From CAZHON01 sp964534565 (GTDB lineage Bacteria > Patescibacteriota > Gracilibacteria > Peribacterales > Peribacteraceae): 64,000 bases of DNA. Below the pieces are notes generated by a model, which worked only from the letters and a program-made list of their open reading frames with translations, was not told the DNA's origin and made no database searches. Location of the stretch: positions 620,001 through 684,000 of the forward strand of contig CAZHON010000001.1 in NCBI GenBank assembly GCA_964534565.1. Reading direction: 5' to 3'. Shown piece after piece: positions 51,296 to 59,239 of this stretch; within the stretch, counting starts at the first letter, position 1; each line of letters starts with the position of its first letter. Made by a program: the position numbers and the translations under genes.

Positions 51296-52571
51296 ACTCC
51301 TGAAGAAAGCGATCTCACCGCGCAATCCCCTTCGCATCGGTTGGCACAGAAGTAAAGCACTTGTTGCCGCTTTGAAGTATCGATTTCCCGCTCGTCAGCT
51401 CACAATCATCGGGGTGACCGGAACGGACGGAAAGACGACGACCGTCGGCATGACTGCTCATATTCTCATGAAGAGTGGCGTGAAGGTCGGGGCACTCTCC
51501 ACGGCATTCTTCCAGGTCAACGAAGCCATCACCTTCAATGCAACACAGAAGACCTCTCCTTCTCCGTTCTCCATCCAACGCTTTTTGCGTAAATGTGTCA
51601 GTGCCGGGTGCACTCACGTCGTCCTCGAATGCTCCAGTCACGGGCTCGACCAGGGGCGCCTGGATTGGACGCGGCCCAAAGTCGCCGCGATCACGAACCT
51701 CGCCGAGGAGCATCTCGACTATCACAAAACGATGGAAGATTACGCAAACACGAAGGCAATGCTGTTTCGAAAATTGGAGGGAAAAGGGACGAAAGTACTG
51801 AACAAAGAAGACCGAACATATGCGCAGTACGCGTCGATCCCCTCCGAAAAAACCATCACATTCAGCGCCACGAAAGATGCAGATGCGACGCTCTCCGCCC
51901 AGAACATTCACAGTTCCGTTCGCGGAGTAACGGCAACGATCTCTCAGGCAAAACAAACTGCTTCCATCCCTCTCGCACTTTCCATTCCCGGAGCATTCAA
52001 TGTTCAAAATGCTCTCTGCGCTATGAGCTGCGCCTTTGCTGTCGGGATCGCACCAACAAGCGGTGCCGCTTCCCTCTCAACCTTCCGCGGTATTCCGGGT
52101 CGCATGGAACGCATCGATGCCGGCCAACCGTTCACGGTATTCGTCGACTTCACCGTCACTCCACAGAGTTATCAACGCACCCTCTCCACCATTCAAGAAG
52201 GATTGGAGCCGGGGAAGAGACTCCTTGTTCTCACGGGAAGCTGTGGTGACCGCATGAAAGAGAAGCGCCCGGTCGTCGGAAAAATCTGCAGTGACTATGC
52301 GGACATTCTCGTCGTCGCAAACGAAGACCCGTACACGGAGGACCCTCAAAAAATCATCGACGATGTCTGGGCAGGGGTCGATCAATCGAAAACGAAAGCA
52401 CACAAGATTTTCGACCGACGAGAGGCCATCACTTTCCTGCTCAAGGAAGCGAAGTCAGGAGATGTCGTGCTGCTCTGCGGCAAAGGCAGCGACACCACGA
52501 TGATGATGAAAGACGGCCAAGTGCCCTGGAATGAACGAGAGATTGTTCGCGAGCTCTTGCAGACACTATGA
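51288..52571 (+). CDS. murE: MurE-type UDP-MurNAc-tripeptide ligase
   Basis: 427 residues. P-loop VTGTDGKTTT, CVSAGCTHVVLECSSHGLDQGR, ITNLAEEHLDYH and GIPGRMERI with FTVFVDFTVTPQS identify the MurE clade. At the amino-acid-selecting site (about 345-353) it has NEDPYTEDP where meso-diaminopimelate enzymes have DNPR, and the N-terminal domain 1 is short. The added third residue is therefore probably not meso-DAP. Its stop overlaps the rnhB start (ATGA). Confidence 0.85.
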   Translation: MFRLLKKAISPRNPLRIGWHRSKALVAALKYRFPARQLTIIGVTGTDGKTTTVGMTAHILMKSGVKVGALSTAFFQVNEAITFNATQKTSPSPFSIQRFLRKCVSAGCTHVVLECSSHGLDQGRLDWTRPKVAAITNLAEEHLDYHKTMEDYANTKAMLFRKLEGKGTKVLNKEDRTYAQYASIPSEKTITFSATKDADATLSAQNIHSSVRGVTATISQAKQTASIPLALSIPGAFNVQNALCAMSCAFAVGIAPTSGAASLSTFRGIPGRMERIDAGQPFTVFVDFTVTPQSYQRTLSTIQEGLEPGKRLLVLTGSCGDRMKEKRPVVGKICSDYADILVVANEDPYTEDPQKIIDDVWAGVDQSKTKAHKIFDRREAITFLLKEAKSGDVVLLCGKGSDTTMMMKDGQVPWNEREIVRELLQTL

Positions 52572-53164
52572 GTGCCGCCATCATCGCGGGCATTGATGAA
52601 GCAGGCCGTGGACCACTGGCCGGCCCTGTTGTTGCGGCAGCGTGTATCGAGATTCCGGAACTGAAGAAGCACCCTCTCATCCGCGATAGCAAGGCGCTGT
52701 CCGAGGCGCAGCGCGAAGAAGCCTTCACATGGATTGAAGATCACTGCACGTACGGATTTGGCATCGTGCATGCCTCGTACATCGATGAGCATGGAATCCT
52801 CGCCGCCACCGAACATGCCATGCAGCAGGCACATTCGTTACTCTCGCGCAAAATCACACCGACGTACTTGTTGGTCGACGGTCGCGACAAGTTTTGGTTC
52901 GATGTTCCGCACACGTCGATCATTGATGGTGATGCGTTGGAACCGTCCATCTCCGCAGCGTCCATCATTGCAAAAGTGATGCGTGACCGATTGATGAAAG
53001 AACAAGATGCCCTGTTCCCTCTCTACGGCTTTGCGCAGCACAAAGGGTACGGAGCGCCGCAGCATATAGAAGCCCTCCAAACACATGGACCCTGCCCCAT
53101 CCATCGACGCAGTTTCCTCACGAATATCCTGACAATCGAACAGCTGTCTGCTTCATCCCTCTAG
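52568..53164 (+). CDS. rnhB: Ribonuclease HII
   Basis: 198 residues. AGIDEAGRGPLAGPVV with Asp10-Glu11, LLVDGRD with Asp104 and GDALEPSISAASIIAKVMRD complete the acidic metal site. It cuts RNA at single ribonucleotides in DNA. Translation is coupled to murE by a 4-nt overlap. A terminator-like hairpin follows at 53192-53220. Confidence 0.95.
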   Translation: MSAAIIAGIDEAGRGPLAGPVVAAACIEIPELKKHPLIRDSKALSEAQREEAFTWIEDHCTYGFGIVHASYIDEHGILAATEHAMQQAHSLLSRKITPTYLLVDGRDKFWFDVPHTSIIDGDALEPSISAASIIAKVMRDRLMKEQDALFPLYGFAQHKGYGAPQHIEALQTHGPCPIHRRSFLTNILTIEQLSASSL

Positions 53165-53191
53165 AAAGGAATTAAACTTCTCCGGAACGCT

Positions 53192-53220
53192 CCTGCGCGC
53201 TACCATGCGCGGGATTTTTT
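53192..53220 (+). terminator. Terminator of the rnhB unit, overlapping a promoter-like hexamer
   Basis: CCTGCGC (53192-53198) pairs with GCGCGGG (53207-53213, one G:U) and is followed by A and six T. The loop contains TACCAT (53201-53206), a possible -10 for the SET gene whose ATG follows directly at 53221. Confidence 0.6.
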
Positions 53221-53640
53221 ATGGCATCACCTCTTCCTACCCTCGGCCATCTCGTCGTCAAAAACGCTCGCGGCAAAGGTCGTGGTGTCTTCACAACCAA
53301 AGCAATCAAGAAAGGCGCGATCGTCGAAATTTGTCCGACCGTTCCGCTCAGCATCAAAGACGGAAAGAAAGTGATGGAGACGATCCTTGGCCACTACGCC
53401 TTCGAATGGGGCAAGAACGGACGCGAAGCAGCAATCGCATTGGGGTACGGATCGATCTACAACCATTCTGCGACACCGAACATCACCTACGACCACAAGG
53501 AGAAGAAGAACCAGATCGTCTTCACGGCGATTCGAAACATTCGCGCGGGTGAAGAGCTTTTGAGCAATTACCACAATGACGAAGACCACTACCGTAAACC
53601 ATTCGATGAATGGTTGGGGGGAAAGCAGATCTATCAGTGA
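53221..53640 (+). CDS. SET-domain protein
   Basis: 139 residues that are almost entirely one SET domain: GRGVFTTKAIKKGAIVEICP (N-terminal SAM region), GYGSIYNHSATPNI (the NHS motif of the pseudoknot) and IRAGEELLSNY (the second motif with catalytic-type Tyr). Such small bacterial SET proteins are presumed lysine methyltransferases; targets are unknown. The start codon directly follows the T-run of a terminator hairpin. The stop directly abuts that of lgt on the other strand. Confidence 0.88.
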   Translation: MASPLPTLGHLVVKNARGKGRGVFTTKAIKKGAIVEICPTVPLSIKDGKKVMETILGHYAFEWGKNGREAAIALGYGSIYNHSATPNITYDHKEKKNQIVFTAIRNIRAGEELLSNYHNDEDHYRKPFDEWLGGKQIYQ

Positions 53641-54426
53641 TCACGCCTTGGCTCGCTTGCGTACCCACACGAAGAGCGCGACGCCAATCAGGAAGATAGG
53701 AATCGTGAGGAGCTGGCCGCGCGTTGCGTCTAGTCCACCCACAATGAAACCTGAATAATCTTGGAGGCGGAAATATTCAACGACGGTGCGCAGTACTCCG
53801 TACATCATGAGGAAAATCGCACACGTTTCTCCCGGCCGCGTCTGCACTGTACGCAAATGAATGAAACAGACGGACGCGATGAGGAGGTCTTTGATGACGG
53901 CATAGATCTGCGTCGGGTGACGCAGTCCCTCTACTCCCGGAATTGCAATCCCCCACGGCAACGTCGTCACAGTTCCGTAGAGCTCTTGGTTGATGAAATT
54001 TCCGACTCGACCCAATGCAAGGCCGATCGCAACCGGCACCATGATCGTGTCTGCAAATTTCAAAATTTCGGTGAAAGATTTTCCGCGGAGCGCGAGGAGC
54101 AATGCGACCGTCACGCCAATGAACCCTCCGTGCGAAGACATTCCCCCCTGCCACACCTTGAGCACATCGAGCGGATGATGCCAGAAGTACACAGGCTCGT
54201 AGAAGAGCACAAAACCCAGTCGTCCCCCCACAATCACCCCAATTACGGCAGCGGAGAGGTACGTCGACCAGTCGTCTGCGCTGTACTGCAGCTGACGGAA
54301 TTTTTGCAATCGTGGCAGCAGCCACCAGGCGATCAAAAACGAGAGCAAATAGAGAAGTCCGTACCAGTGAATGGAAAACCCAAACACCTCAAGAGCAACG
54401 GTTCTGGACGGGAAGAGGGAGAACAT
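53641..54426 (-). CDS. lgt: Prolipoprotein diacylglyceryl transferase
   Basis: 261 residues from the ATG at 54426; the frame to 54558 would run through the promoter array. About seven membrane helices. The catalytic blocks are complete: HWYGLLY, SSHGG (His99), GRVGNFINQELYG (Arg140, Asn143, Glu148) and RHPTQIYA. It transfers diacylglycerol to the lipobox Cys. TATACT, part of an 8-bp repeat array, ends exactly 6 nt before the start. A divergent paralogue is at 36049-36972. Confidence 0.93.
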   Translation of the reverse strand: MFSLFPSRTVALEVFGFSIHWYGLLYLLSFLIAWWLLPRLQKFRQLQYSADDWSTYLSAAVIGVIVGGRLGFVLFYEPVYFWHHPLDVLKVWQGGMSSHGGFIGVTVALLLALRGKSFTEILKFADTIMVPVAIGLALGRVGNFINQELYGTVTTLPWGIAIPGVEGLRHPTQIYAVIKDLLIASVCFIHLRTVQTRPGETCAIFLMMYGVLRTVVEYFRLQDYSGFIVGGLDATRGQLLTIPIFLIGVALFVWVRKRAKA

Positions 54427-54561
54427 GAAACAAGTATAGAAGTGTAAAAGTATAAAAGGTATAGAAGAAAAAATATGCAAAAGTATAGAAATAGCCAAAG
54501 AGCTGCCCAACTGAGCGCAAAACACTACACTTCTACACTTCTCTCCTTCTATACTCATTCC
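54427..54561. promoter_or_regulatory. Divergent lgt/tsaD promoter region with facing 8-bp repeat arrays
   Basis: Left arm 54433-54476: AGTATAGA, AGTGTAAA, AGTATAAA and looser units. Right arm 54524-54555 carries the same unit inverted (TACACTTC, TACACTTC, TCTATACT). TATACT on the minus strand (54433-54438) ends 6 nt before lgt, and TATACT on the plus strand (54550-54555) ends 6 nt before tsaD. Confidence 0.7.
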
Positions 54562-55569
54562 ATGCGGATTTTGGGCATTGAAACATCGTGTGACGAAACT
54601 GCGGCAGCCGTGGTGGAAGACGGAACACGTGTTCTGAGCAATGTCATCGCGAGTTCAAAGGAAACATTTGAGAACGCCGGAGGAGTCATTCCCGAGGAAG
54701 CGGCACGCGAACAGGTGCAGTGCATTCTCCCTGTCATTGAGCAGGCAATGGAAGGAATCGACCTTTCGACCATCGATGCGATCGCCGTCACGAAGGGGCC
54801 GGGGCTGCTCGGTTCACTCCTCGTTGGAACAACGGCGGCACGAACACTTGCGCTCCTCTGGAAGAAGCCACTCATCGGAGTACATCACACACTCGGGCAT
54901 CTCTCGTCGTCCTTCTTGTCCGTCGAAGACACTCCACAATTCCCACTCCTCACCCTCTCCGTCTCGGGCGGACACACCGAGCTTTGGTACCGAGAGAGCC
55001 ACACGAACGGAGTGCGCATCGCACAAACGCGCGACGATGCAGCCGGCGAGGCATTCGACAAAGGCGCGACGATGCTGGGGCTCCCCTACCCGGGCGGTCC
55101 TGCACTGGCCGCACTTGCAGACCAAGGAAACGCGAAGGCCATCAAATTCACGGAACCTCTCAAAGGAGAAGACATACCTGACTGGAGTTTTTCTGGATTG
55201 AAGACTGCGCTGAAGTACCACCTGCGAGATCATCCGAACGATTCACATGCAGACATTGCCGCGAGTTTTCAGGAAGCGATTTGTACGCACTTACTCAGTC
55301 GTGTCACAAAGGCGATCGAAACATATGAGTGCAAAGAAGTACATGTGGTCGGAGGAGTCTCGGCAAACCGCAGGCTTCGAACACTGTTACGCGATGCGTT
55401 GGGTGCCGACATCACTCTGCGATGGCCGATGGACCCGACCTTCTGTACGGACAACGCCGCGATGATTGCGGCTGCCGGTACATTCCTTCTGCTGGAACAA
55501 CAGAAGAGCGCTTGCGACGCATTTGAAACACAGGCAAACACACCACTCACGCAAGTCGCGCAACACTGA
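54562..55569 (+). CDS. tsaD: tRNA N6-threonylcarbamoyladenosine transferase TsaD
   Basis: 335 residues from the ATG at 54562. MRILGIETSCDETAAAVV, the metal motif HHTLGH (His109 and His113), SGGHTEL, DDAAGEAFDKGA and the C-terminal PTFCTDNAAMIAAAG. It makes t6A37 in tRNAs reading ANN codons together with TsaB and TsaE, which are not in the window. In-frame sequence to 54475 covers the promoter array and is not coding. Confidence 0.96.
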   Translation: MRILGIETSCDETAAAVVEDGTRVLSNVIASSKETFENAGGVIPEEAAREQVQCILPVIEQAMEGIDLSTIDAIAVTKGPGLLGSLLVGTTAARTLALLWKKPLIGVHHTLGHLSSSFLSVEDTPQFPLLTLSVSGGHTELWYRESHTNGVRIAQTRDDAAGEAFDKGATMLGLPYPGGPALAALADQGNAKAIKFTEPLKGEDIPDWSFSGLKTALKYHLRDHPNDSHADIAASFQEAICTHLLSRVTKAIETYECKEVHVVGGVSANRRLRTLLRDALGADITLRWPMDPTFCTDNAAMIAAAGTFLLLEQQKSACDAFETQANTPLTQVAQH

Positions 55570-55606
55570 ACACGCGGGCGACTACACGAAATGCATATTA
55601 TACGGG

Positions 55607-55620
55607 TACACTCTGCAACC
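55607..55620 (+). promoter_or_regulatory. -10 element of the 55621 gene
   Basis: TACACT (55607-55612) then 8 nt and the ATG at 55621, so the leader is at most 1-2 nt. Confidence 0.45.
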
Positions 55621-56175
55621 ATGACGCCTGTCCTCTCCTGGGATTTGCTCATCATCGTATTTTTCTCGCTGGTCGTCGCCTATAGTTTCATTGTCGGGAA
55701 AGAAGAGTCCGTGAAGATTATTGTGAGTACGTACATTGCAGCTGTTGCCGTCCAAGGGCTTGGGAACATCATTGAAAAGTCGATCTACGCCTCTGCGGAG
55801 ATGTTCGGAACGCTCGGCATTCCCACCGATTTGTCGTGGCTGGCGAAATTCAAAGTCGTCATCTTCGTCGCAGCCATCGTGTTCTTGGCCATTCGAGCGG
55901 GGTTTGAGATTCAGTACAAACGAAACACCGATGGCTGGATCAATGTGGTGATGACCGGCTGCATCGGCTTTGCAACGGCGGGGCTCCTCCTGTCTTCTCT
56001 CCTTACCTTCATTTCCGGTCGCCCACTTCTCGACGCAAACCTTGCAACGGCTCCGATCCTCACTCCTCTTTTGAATCAAAGCGTCCTCGTCTGGGGATTG
56101 GTCCAATACCAGGACCTTCTCTTCGCACTTCCTGCATTCTTCTTGCTCGGAGTCGGATTCCTCTCTTCACGGTAA
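55621..56175 (+). CDS. Unknown membrane protein, CvpA-like layout
   Basis: 184 residues from the ATG at 55621. Four hydrophobic helices: LLIIVFFSLVVAYSFIVG, IVSTYIAAVAVQGLGNII, KVVIFVAAIVFLAIRAG and VVMTGCIGFATAGLLLSSLL. The soluble tail is followed by a hydrophobic end. The four-helix arrangement resembles CvpA-family proteins but no diagnostic motif is recognised. It precedes the T4SS-type pilin gene by 137 nt and could serve the same apparatus. Confidence 0.6.
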   Translation: MTPVLSWDLLIIVFFSLVVAYSFIVGKEESVKIIVSTYIAAVAVQGLGNIIEKSIYASAEMFGTLGIPTDLSWLAKFKVVIFVAAIVFLAIRAGFEIQYKRNTDGWINVVMTGCIGFATAGLLLSSLLTFISGRPLLDANLATAPILTPLLNQSVLVWGLVQYQDLLFALPAFFLLGVGFLSSR

Positions 56176-56312
56176 GCCAAGAAAGGGAAGAAATATGTTG
56201 TACATCACAAAAATGGACAGATGGTCAAGGCAATGTCCTTCGTAAGCATGCGCTCCTCCTTGCGAAGAGAGATCCGTTGCACAACACTAAGCATGTTTCC
56301 TTTCCCACTCGT

Positions 56313-56693
56313 ATGACCTCTCTTCTACAACGTTCCGTCACGTCGGTCTCGACCGCGGTGGTGTCGGCCTTCATTGGTGCGACAACTGCATGGGCTGACT
56401 TCGGCGGTTCGCTTCCAGATATCGCAGGCACCCCGACGGTGACGAACCTGCGCACTATTATCACGAACACGCTTTCGTACGTGTTGGGATTCCTCGCATT
56501 GATTGCGGTCGTCGTGATCATCATTGCAGGTATCCGCCTCATCGTTTCCCAGGGAAACGAAGAACAGCGCGATGCTGCGAAGAAGACCATTCTCTACGCT
56601 ATCGTAGGTTTGTTGGTCGTTCTCTTCGCTCGCGTGATCGTTGCCTTCTTCACGCAACAAGTCGTGCAAGGAGTGAACACAGGAGGTGGATGA
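56313..56693 (+). CDS. T4SS-type pilin (VirB2/TrbC-like)
   Basis: 126 residues from the ATG at 56313. A signal peptide with likely cleavage after TTAWA (about residue 29), then two long hydrophobic helices: YVLGFLALIAVVVIIIAGIRLIVSQG and TILYAIVGLLVVLFARVIVAFF, joined by the conserved-type loop NEEQRDAAKK. This two-helix layout with the short polar loop is that of the pilin-like proteins common in CPR genomes. It is a candidate subunit of a pilus or secretion channel with the 20283 gene product. Confidence 0.8.
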   Translation: MTSLLQRSVTSVSTAVVSAFIGATTAWADFGGSLPDIAGTPTVTNLRTIITNTLSYVLGFLALIAVVVIIIAGIRLIVSQGNEEQRDAAKKTILYAIVGLLVVLFARVIVAFFTQQVVQGVNTGGG

Positions 56694-56713
56694 TCCATCC
56701 CATTCTCTCGCAT

Positions 56714-56745
56714 AAAAAAGGAGGGCCCGCGCCCTCCTTTTTTGT
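56714..56745. terminator. Bidirectional terminator after the pilin gene
   Basis: A perfect 13-bp stem: AAAAAAGGAGGGC (56714-56726), CCGC loop, GCCCTCCTTTTTT (56731-56743). It separates the convergent pilin and PRC-barrel genes. Confidence 0.92.
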
Positions 56746-56754
56746 ACCCGATCA

Positions 56755-57288
56755 TCAAGCGGCAGTAGGCGTGGTCTGTGCAATCAACTCCGCAGGAGAA
56801 ATCTCATCGACGATTTTTTGTTGATCGCGAATCACGATGGCATCGGGTCTGATTTCCGTCACACACCTGACCGGAAGTGCATCCCCCCACAGGAATCCGA
56901 ATCGACAGGGAAAGAGCCACTCCAAGCGAAAGAGTTGCGTATTGAATTGCACATCTCGACATCGTCCCAGTCGTCGACCGCTCTCGGTAACAATACGTTG
57001 CCCAAGTACGGTGCGACTGTCATGGAGGAGTGGACGCAGTCGAATATGATCATCGGCAGGGGCCAGAATGGAGTGATCTCTCACCTCCACTCTCTTCCCG
57101 AATCGTTGAATATCACTACATGCAATAAACCGCTCCTCGGTCGTAAAGAAACCCGGAACCAACACGAAGAAGCCCTCAATCGCCGCCGTATCGGGATTCA
57201 GAAGGATTCGGTCAACAGTCGCGAGTGGCTCGTCCGAGCCCTCTTCCACAACAGGCATGCCGCGACAGGTGGAGAATTTCACGTGCAT
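56755..57288 (-). CDS. PRC-barrel domain protein
   Basis: 177 residues with two PRC-barrel-like halves: MPVVEEGSDEPLATVDRILLNPDTAAIEGFFVL (about 11-43) and GQRIVTESGRRLGRCRDVQFNTQLFRLEWLF (about 96-127). PRC-barrels are small beta-domains in RimM and photosystem proteins; here the function is unknown. It is divergent from prs with overlapping -10 elements (57293-57299). Confidence 0.8.
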   Translation of the reverse strand: MHVKFSTCRGMPVVEEGSDEPLATVDRILLNPDTAAIEGFFVLVPGFFTTEERFIACSDIQRFGKRVEVRDHSILAPADDHIRLRPLLHDSRTVLGQRIVTESGRRLGRCRDVQFNTQLFRLEWLFPCRFGFLWGDALPVRCVTEIRPDAIVIRDQQKIVDEISPAELIAQTTPTAA

Positions 57289-57292
57289 CTGG

Positions 57293-57299
57293 TATCATA
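57293..57299. promoter_or_regulatory. Overlapping divergent -10 elements of prs and the PRC-barrel gene
   Basis: On the plus strand TATCAT (57293-57298), 10 nt before the prs ATG. On the minus strand TATGAT (57294-57299), 5 nt before the PRC-barrel ATG at 57288. The two hexamers share five base pairs, so the polymerases must compete. Confidence 0.55.
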
Positions 57300-57308
57300 G
57301 TACTACAC

Positions 57309-58238
57309 ATGCACCTGTTTGCGGGATCATCGCACCCGGCCCTTGGACACGCTCTGGCCAAGGCATTGAAAACAAACCTCGGAAAGGTGACTCTGAAAGC
57401 GTTCAGCTCTGGTGAGCGATACGTTCGTTTCGACGAATCTGTCCGCGGAAAAGACGTCTACCTGTTGCAGACCGGTGACCTGCACCCCAACCTCGCATTG
57501 ATGGAACTGTTCCTCATGTGCCAGGCGGCAAAACTCAGCTTCGCAAGCAAGGTTCACGTCATTCTCCCGCACTTCCCCTACGCACGCCAAGACCGCGTTG
57601 CAGAACCGCGCGAGCCGATCTCCGCCAAACTCGTTGCACACCTGCTCGAACAATCCGGTGCGGACCACATTCTGACCCTCAACCTTCACAGTGATCAGAT
57701 CCAGGGATTCTTCACAATCCCGGTCGACGCACTCGACGCTCGCGCACTCATCGCAGCACATCTGAAGAAACTGAAAATCAAGAACATGATGATCGTGGCA
57801 CCGGACATCGGTTCGGCAAAGCACGTGAAGAAGTTTGCGGACCTTGTAGGCGCAGAACTCGCAATCCTCCACAAGAGCCGCAAAGAACACCACCATGCAG
57901 AAATCCTCCATGTTGTGGGGGATGTCGCCGGCAAGACCTGCGTGATCGTGGACGACATGATCGACACCGCCGGAACCCTCGTCTCTGCAAAAGAAGCACT
58001 TCTCAAGCATGGAGCAAACAAAGAAGTCTACGCTGCTGCCACGCACGCCATCTTCTCCGGCCCTGCAATCGAGAGGCTTACGAAGGCAAACTTCAAGGAA
58101 GTGATCGTCACCGACACGATCCCCGTCGAAAAAAACATCCTCCCGCACCTGACCATTCTCCCCATCGCTCCCCTGCTTGCAGACGTCATTCACCGCGTCG
58201 AAAAGGGCGAAAGCGTGACCCAGATGTACAAGAAGTAA
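57309..58238 (+). CDS. prs: Ribose-phosphate pyrophosphokinase
   Basis: 309 residues from the ATG at 57309. FSSGERYVRFDESVRGKDVY, the ATP-loop region YARQDRV, LNLHSDQIQGFF (the family's DLHxxQIQGFF with Asn for the first Asp) and the PRPP loop VIVDDMIDTAGT (about 212-223). It makes PRPP for nucleotide, His and Trp synthesis. The in-frame extension to 57225 lies in the PRC-barrel gene and is rejected. Confidence 0.95.
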   Translation: MHLFAGSSHPALGHALAKALKTNLGKVTLKAFSSGERYVRFDESVRGKDVYLLQTGDLHPNLALMELFLMCQAAKLSFASKVHVILPHFPYARQDRVAEPREPISAKLVAHLLEQSGADHILTLNLHSDQIQGFFTIPVDALDARALIAAHLKKLKIKNMMIVAPDIGSAKHVKKFADLVGAELAILHKSRKEHHHAEILHVVGDVAGKTCVIVDDMIDTAGTLVSAKEALLKHGANKEVYAAATHAIFSGPAIERLTKANFKEVIVTDTIPVEKNILPHLTILPIAPLLADVIHRVEKGESVTQMYKK

Positions 58239-58342
58239 GGGTTGAAACGGTCCGTTTTGGCTCCCATTGGGCATTGCGAACCTAGGCCTGATTCCGTATC
58301 CTCCCTTGGCTTGTTCTTCGGGCAGGCGTCTTTCACACATAC

Positions 58343-58419
58343 GGGCGACTAGCTCAGCTGGTTAGAGCGCGACACTGATAATGTCGAGGTCGGCAGTTCA
58401 AGTCTGCCGTCGCCCACCA
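58343..58419 (+). tRNA. tRNA-Ile (GAU)
   Basis: 77 nt with encoded CCA (58417-58419). Acceptor GGGCGAC/GTCGCCC, anticodon stem CGACA/TGTCG, anticodon GAT at 58377-58379. Outside a ribosomal RNA operon. Confidence 0.96.
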
Positions 58420-58489
58420 TCCGTCTTCGTCTGTCACCTGCGGGTGACTGGACTTCGCCGGGATGTTTTCTTCATTGTTCAAGTCGCAA

Positions 58490-58535
58490 GCCACGGCGTA
58501 GCTCGCAAGCGAAGCCGGGCTGCCGTCGCCCACCA
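58490..58535 (+). pseudogene. tRNA-Ile-like remnant
   Basis: The 16 bases CTGCCGTCGCCCACCA at 58520-58535 repeat exactly the 3' end of tRNA-Ile (58404-58419). Upstream GGCGTAGCTC resembles a decayed acceptor and D-arm. The anticodon arm is absent, so it cannot be a functional tRNA; it may be a decayed duplicate or an attachment-site scar. Confidence 0.5.
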
Positions 58536-58582
58536 CTCTGTAACTCGAAACGACTAGCTTAAGCTGGCTCTGTTTCGTTTTT

Positions 58583-59164
58583 CTATTTCTGTTCCCGATG
58601 AAAGCATTCAACATACGGTGCAATGACCGGCCAAACATTCGGCGGCATCTGCTGAGAAATATCTTCTCCTCTTCGATAGTTTTGCCGAAGATCACTCGAT
58701 GAAAATGGAGATTTTGGAGGACAGACAATCAACTCTTGCACTCGTTCACGCAGAGTATCTTCTTGCTCTTGTCCTAACAGAGCACCCACCCGTTGAAGGA
58801 CGAGCAGACGAGCATAGGAAAGAAAGTAGTTGGCTTCTCCGGGTTTATACTTGCTTGTGGGCGAAACGAGATGATTGGCAACATCAGAGCCCATGGCAAG
58901 AACTCCGTAGAGATCTGCACGGATTCCCTGATAACTATTTGCAATGGCCTCATCATCCAAGACGCGCACGCGATCGGCCCAACTGTGATTTTGCATCGCA
59001 ACGTATACCGATTCTTTGCGCACATCATAGGGCAAATCTTTCGGACGCTGGCGTCTTTTGGACAGAAACAAATCCAGCGAGTCAGAATGATCCAACGCCT
59101 CTTCAAAGAGAGCAATGTGACCTCCGTGGACAGGATTGCCTTGCATGAAGATGATACTTTTCAT
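58583..59164 (-). CDS. NadD-like nucleotidyltransferase
   Basis: 193 residues. N-terminal FMQGNPVHGGHIALFEEAL contains the HxGH signature of the cytidylyltransferase-like superfamily. The C-terminal FSSSDLRQNYRRGEDISQQMPPNVWPVIAPYV matches the NadD pattern 'SST-IR...G......-P..V..YI'. The likely reaction is adenylation of nicotinate mononucleotide, but the sequence is divergent and other nucleotidyl transfers are possible. On the minus strand TAGAAT (59174-59179) lies 9 nt before the ATG. Confidence 0.72.
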   Translation of the reverse strand: MKSIIFMQGNPVHGGHIALFEEALDHSDSLDLFLSKRRQRPKDLPYDVRKESVYVAMQNHSWADRVRVLDDEAIANSYQGIRADLYGVLAMGSDVANHLVSPTSKYKPGEANYFLSYARLLVLQRVGALLGQEQEDTLRERVQELIVCPPKSPFSSSDLRQNYRRGEDISQQMPPNVWPVIAPYVECFHREQK

Positions 59165-59226
59165 AAAGGCATGATTCTACCAAATGGTACAGCTCGTAGC
59201 ACTAGGAAGAATCGAGTAACAAGGTG

Positions 59227-59239
59227 TAGATTCCACACC
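59227..59239 (+). promoter_or_regulatory. Leaderless-type -10 of the DUF5652 gene
   Basis: TAGATT (59227-59232) then 7 nt and the ATG at 59240. Confidence 0.5.
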
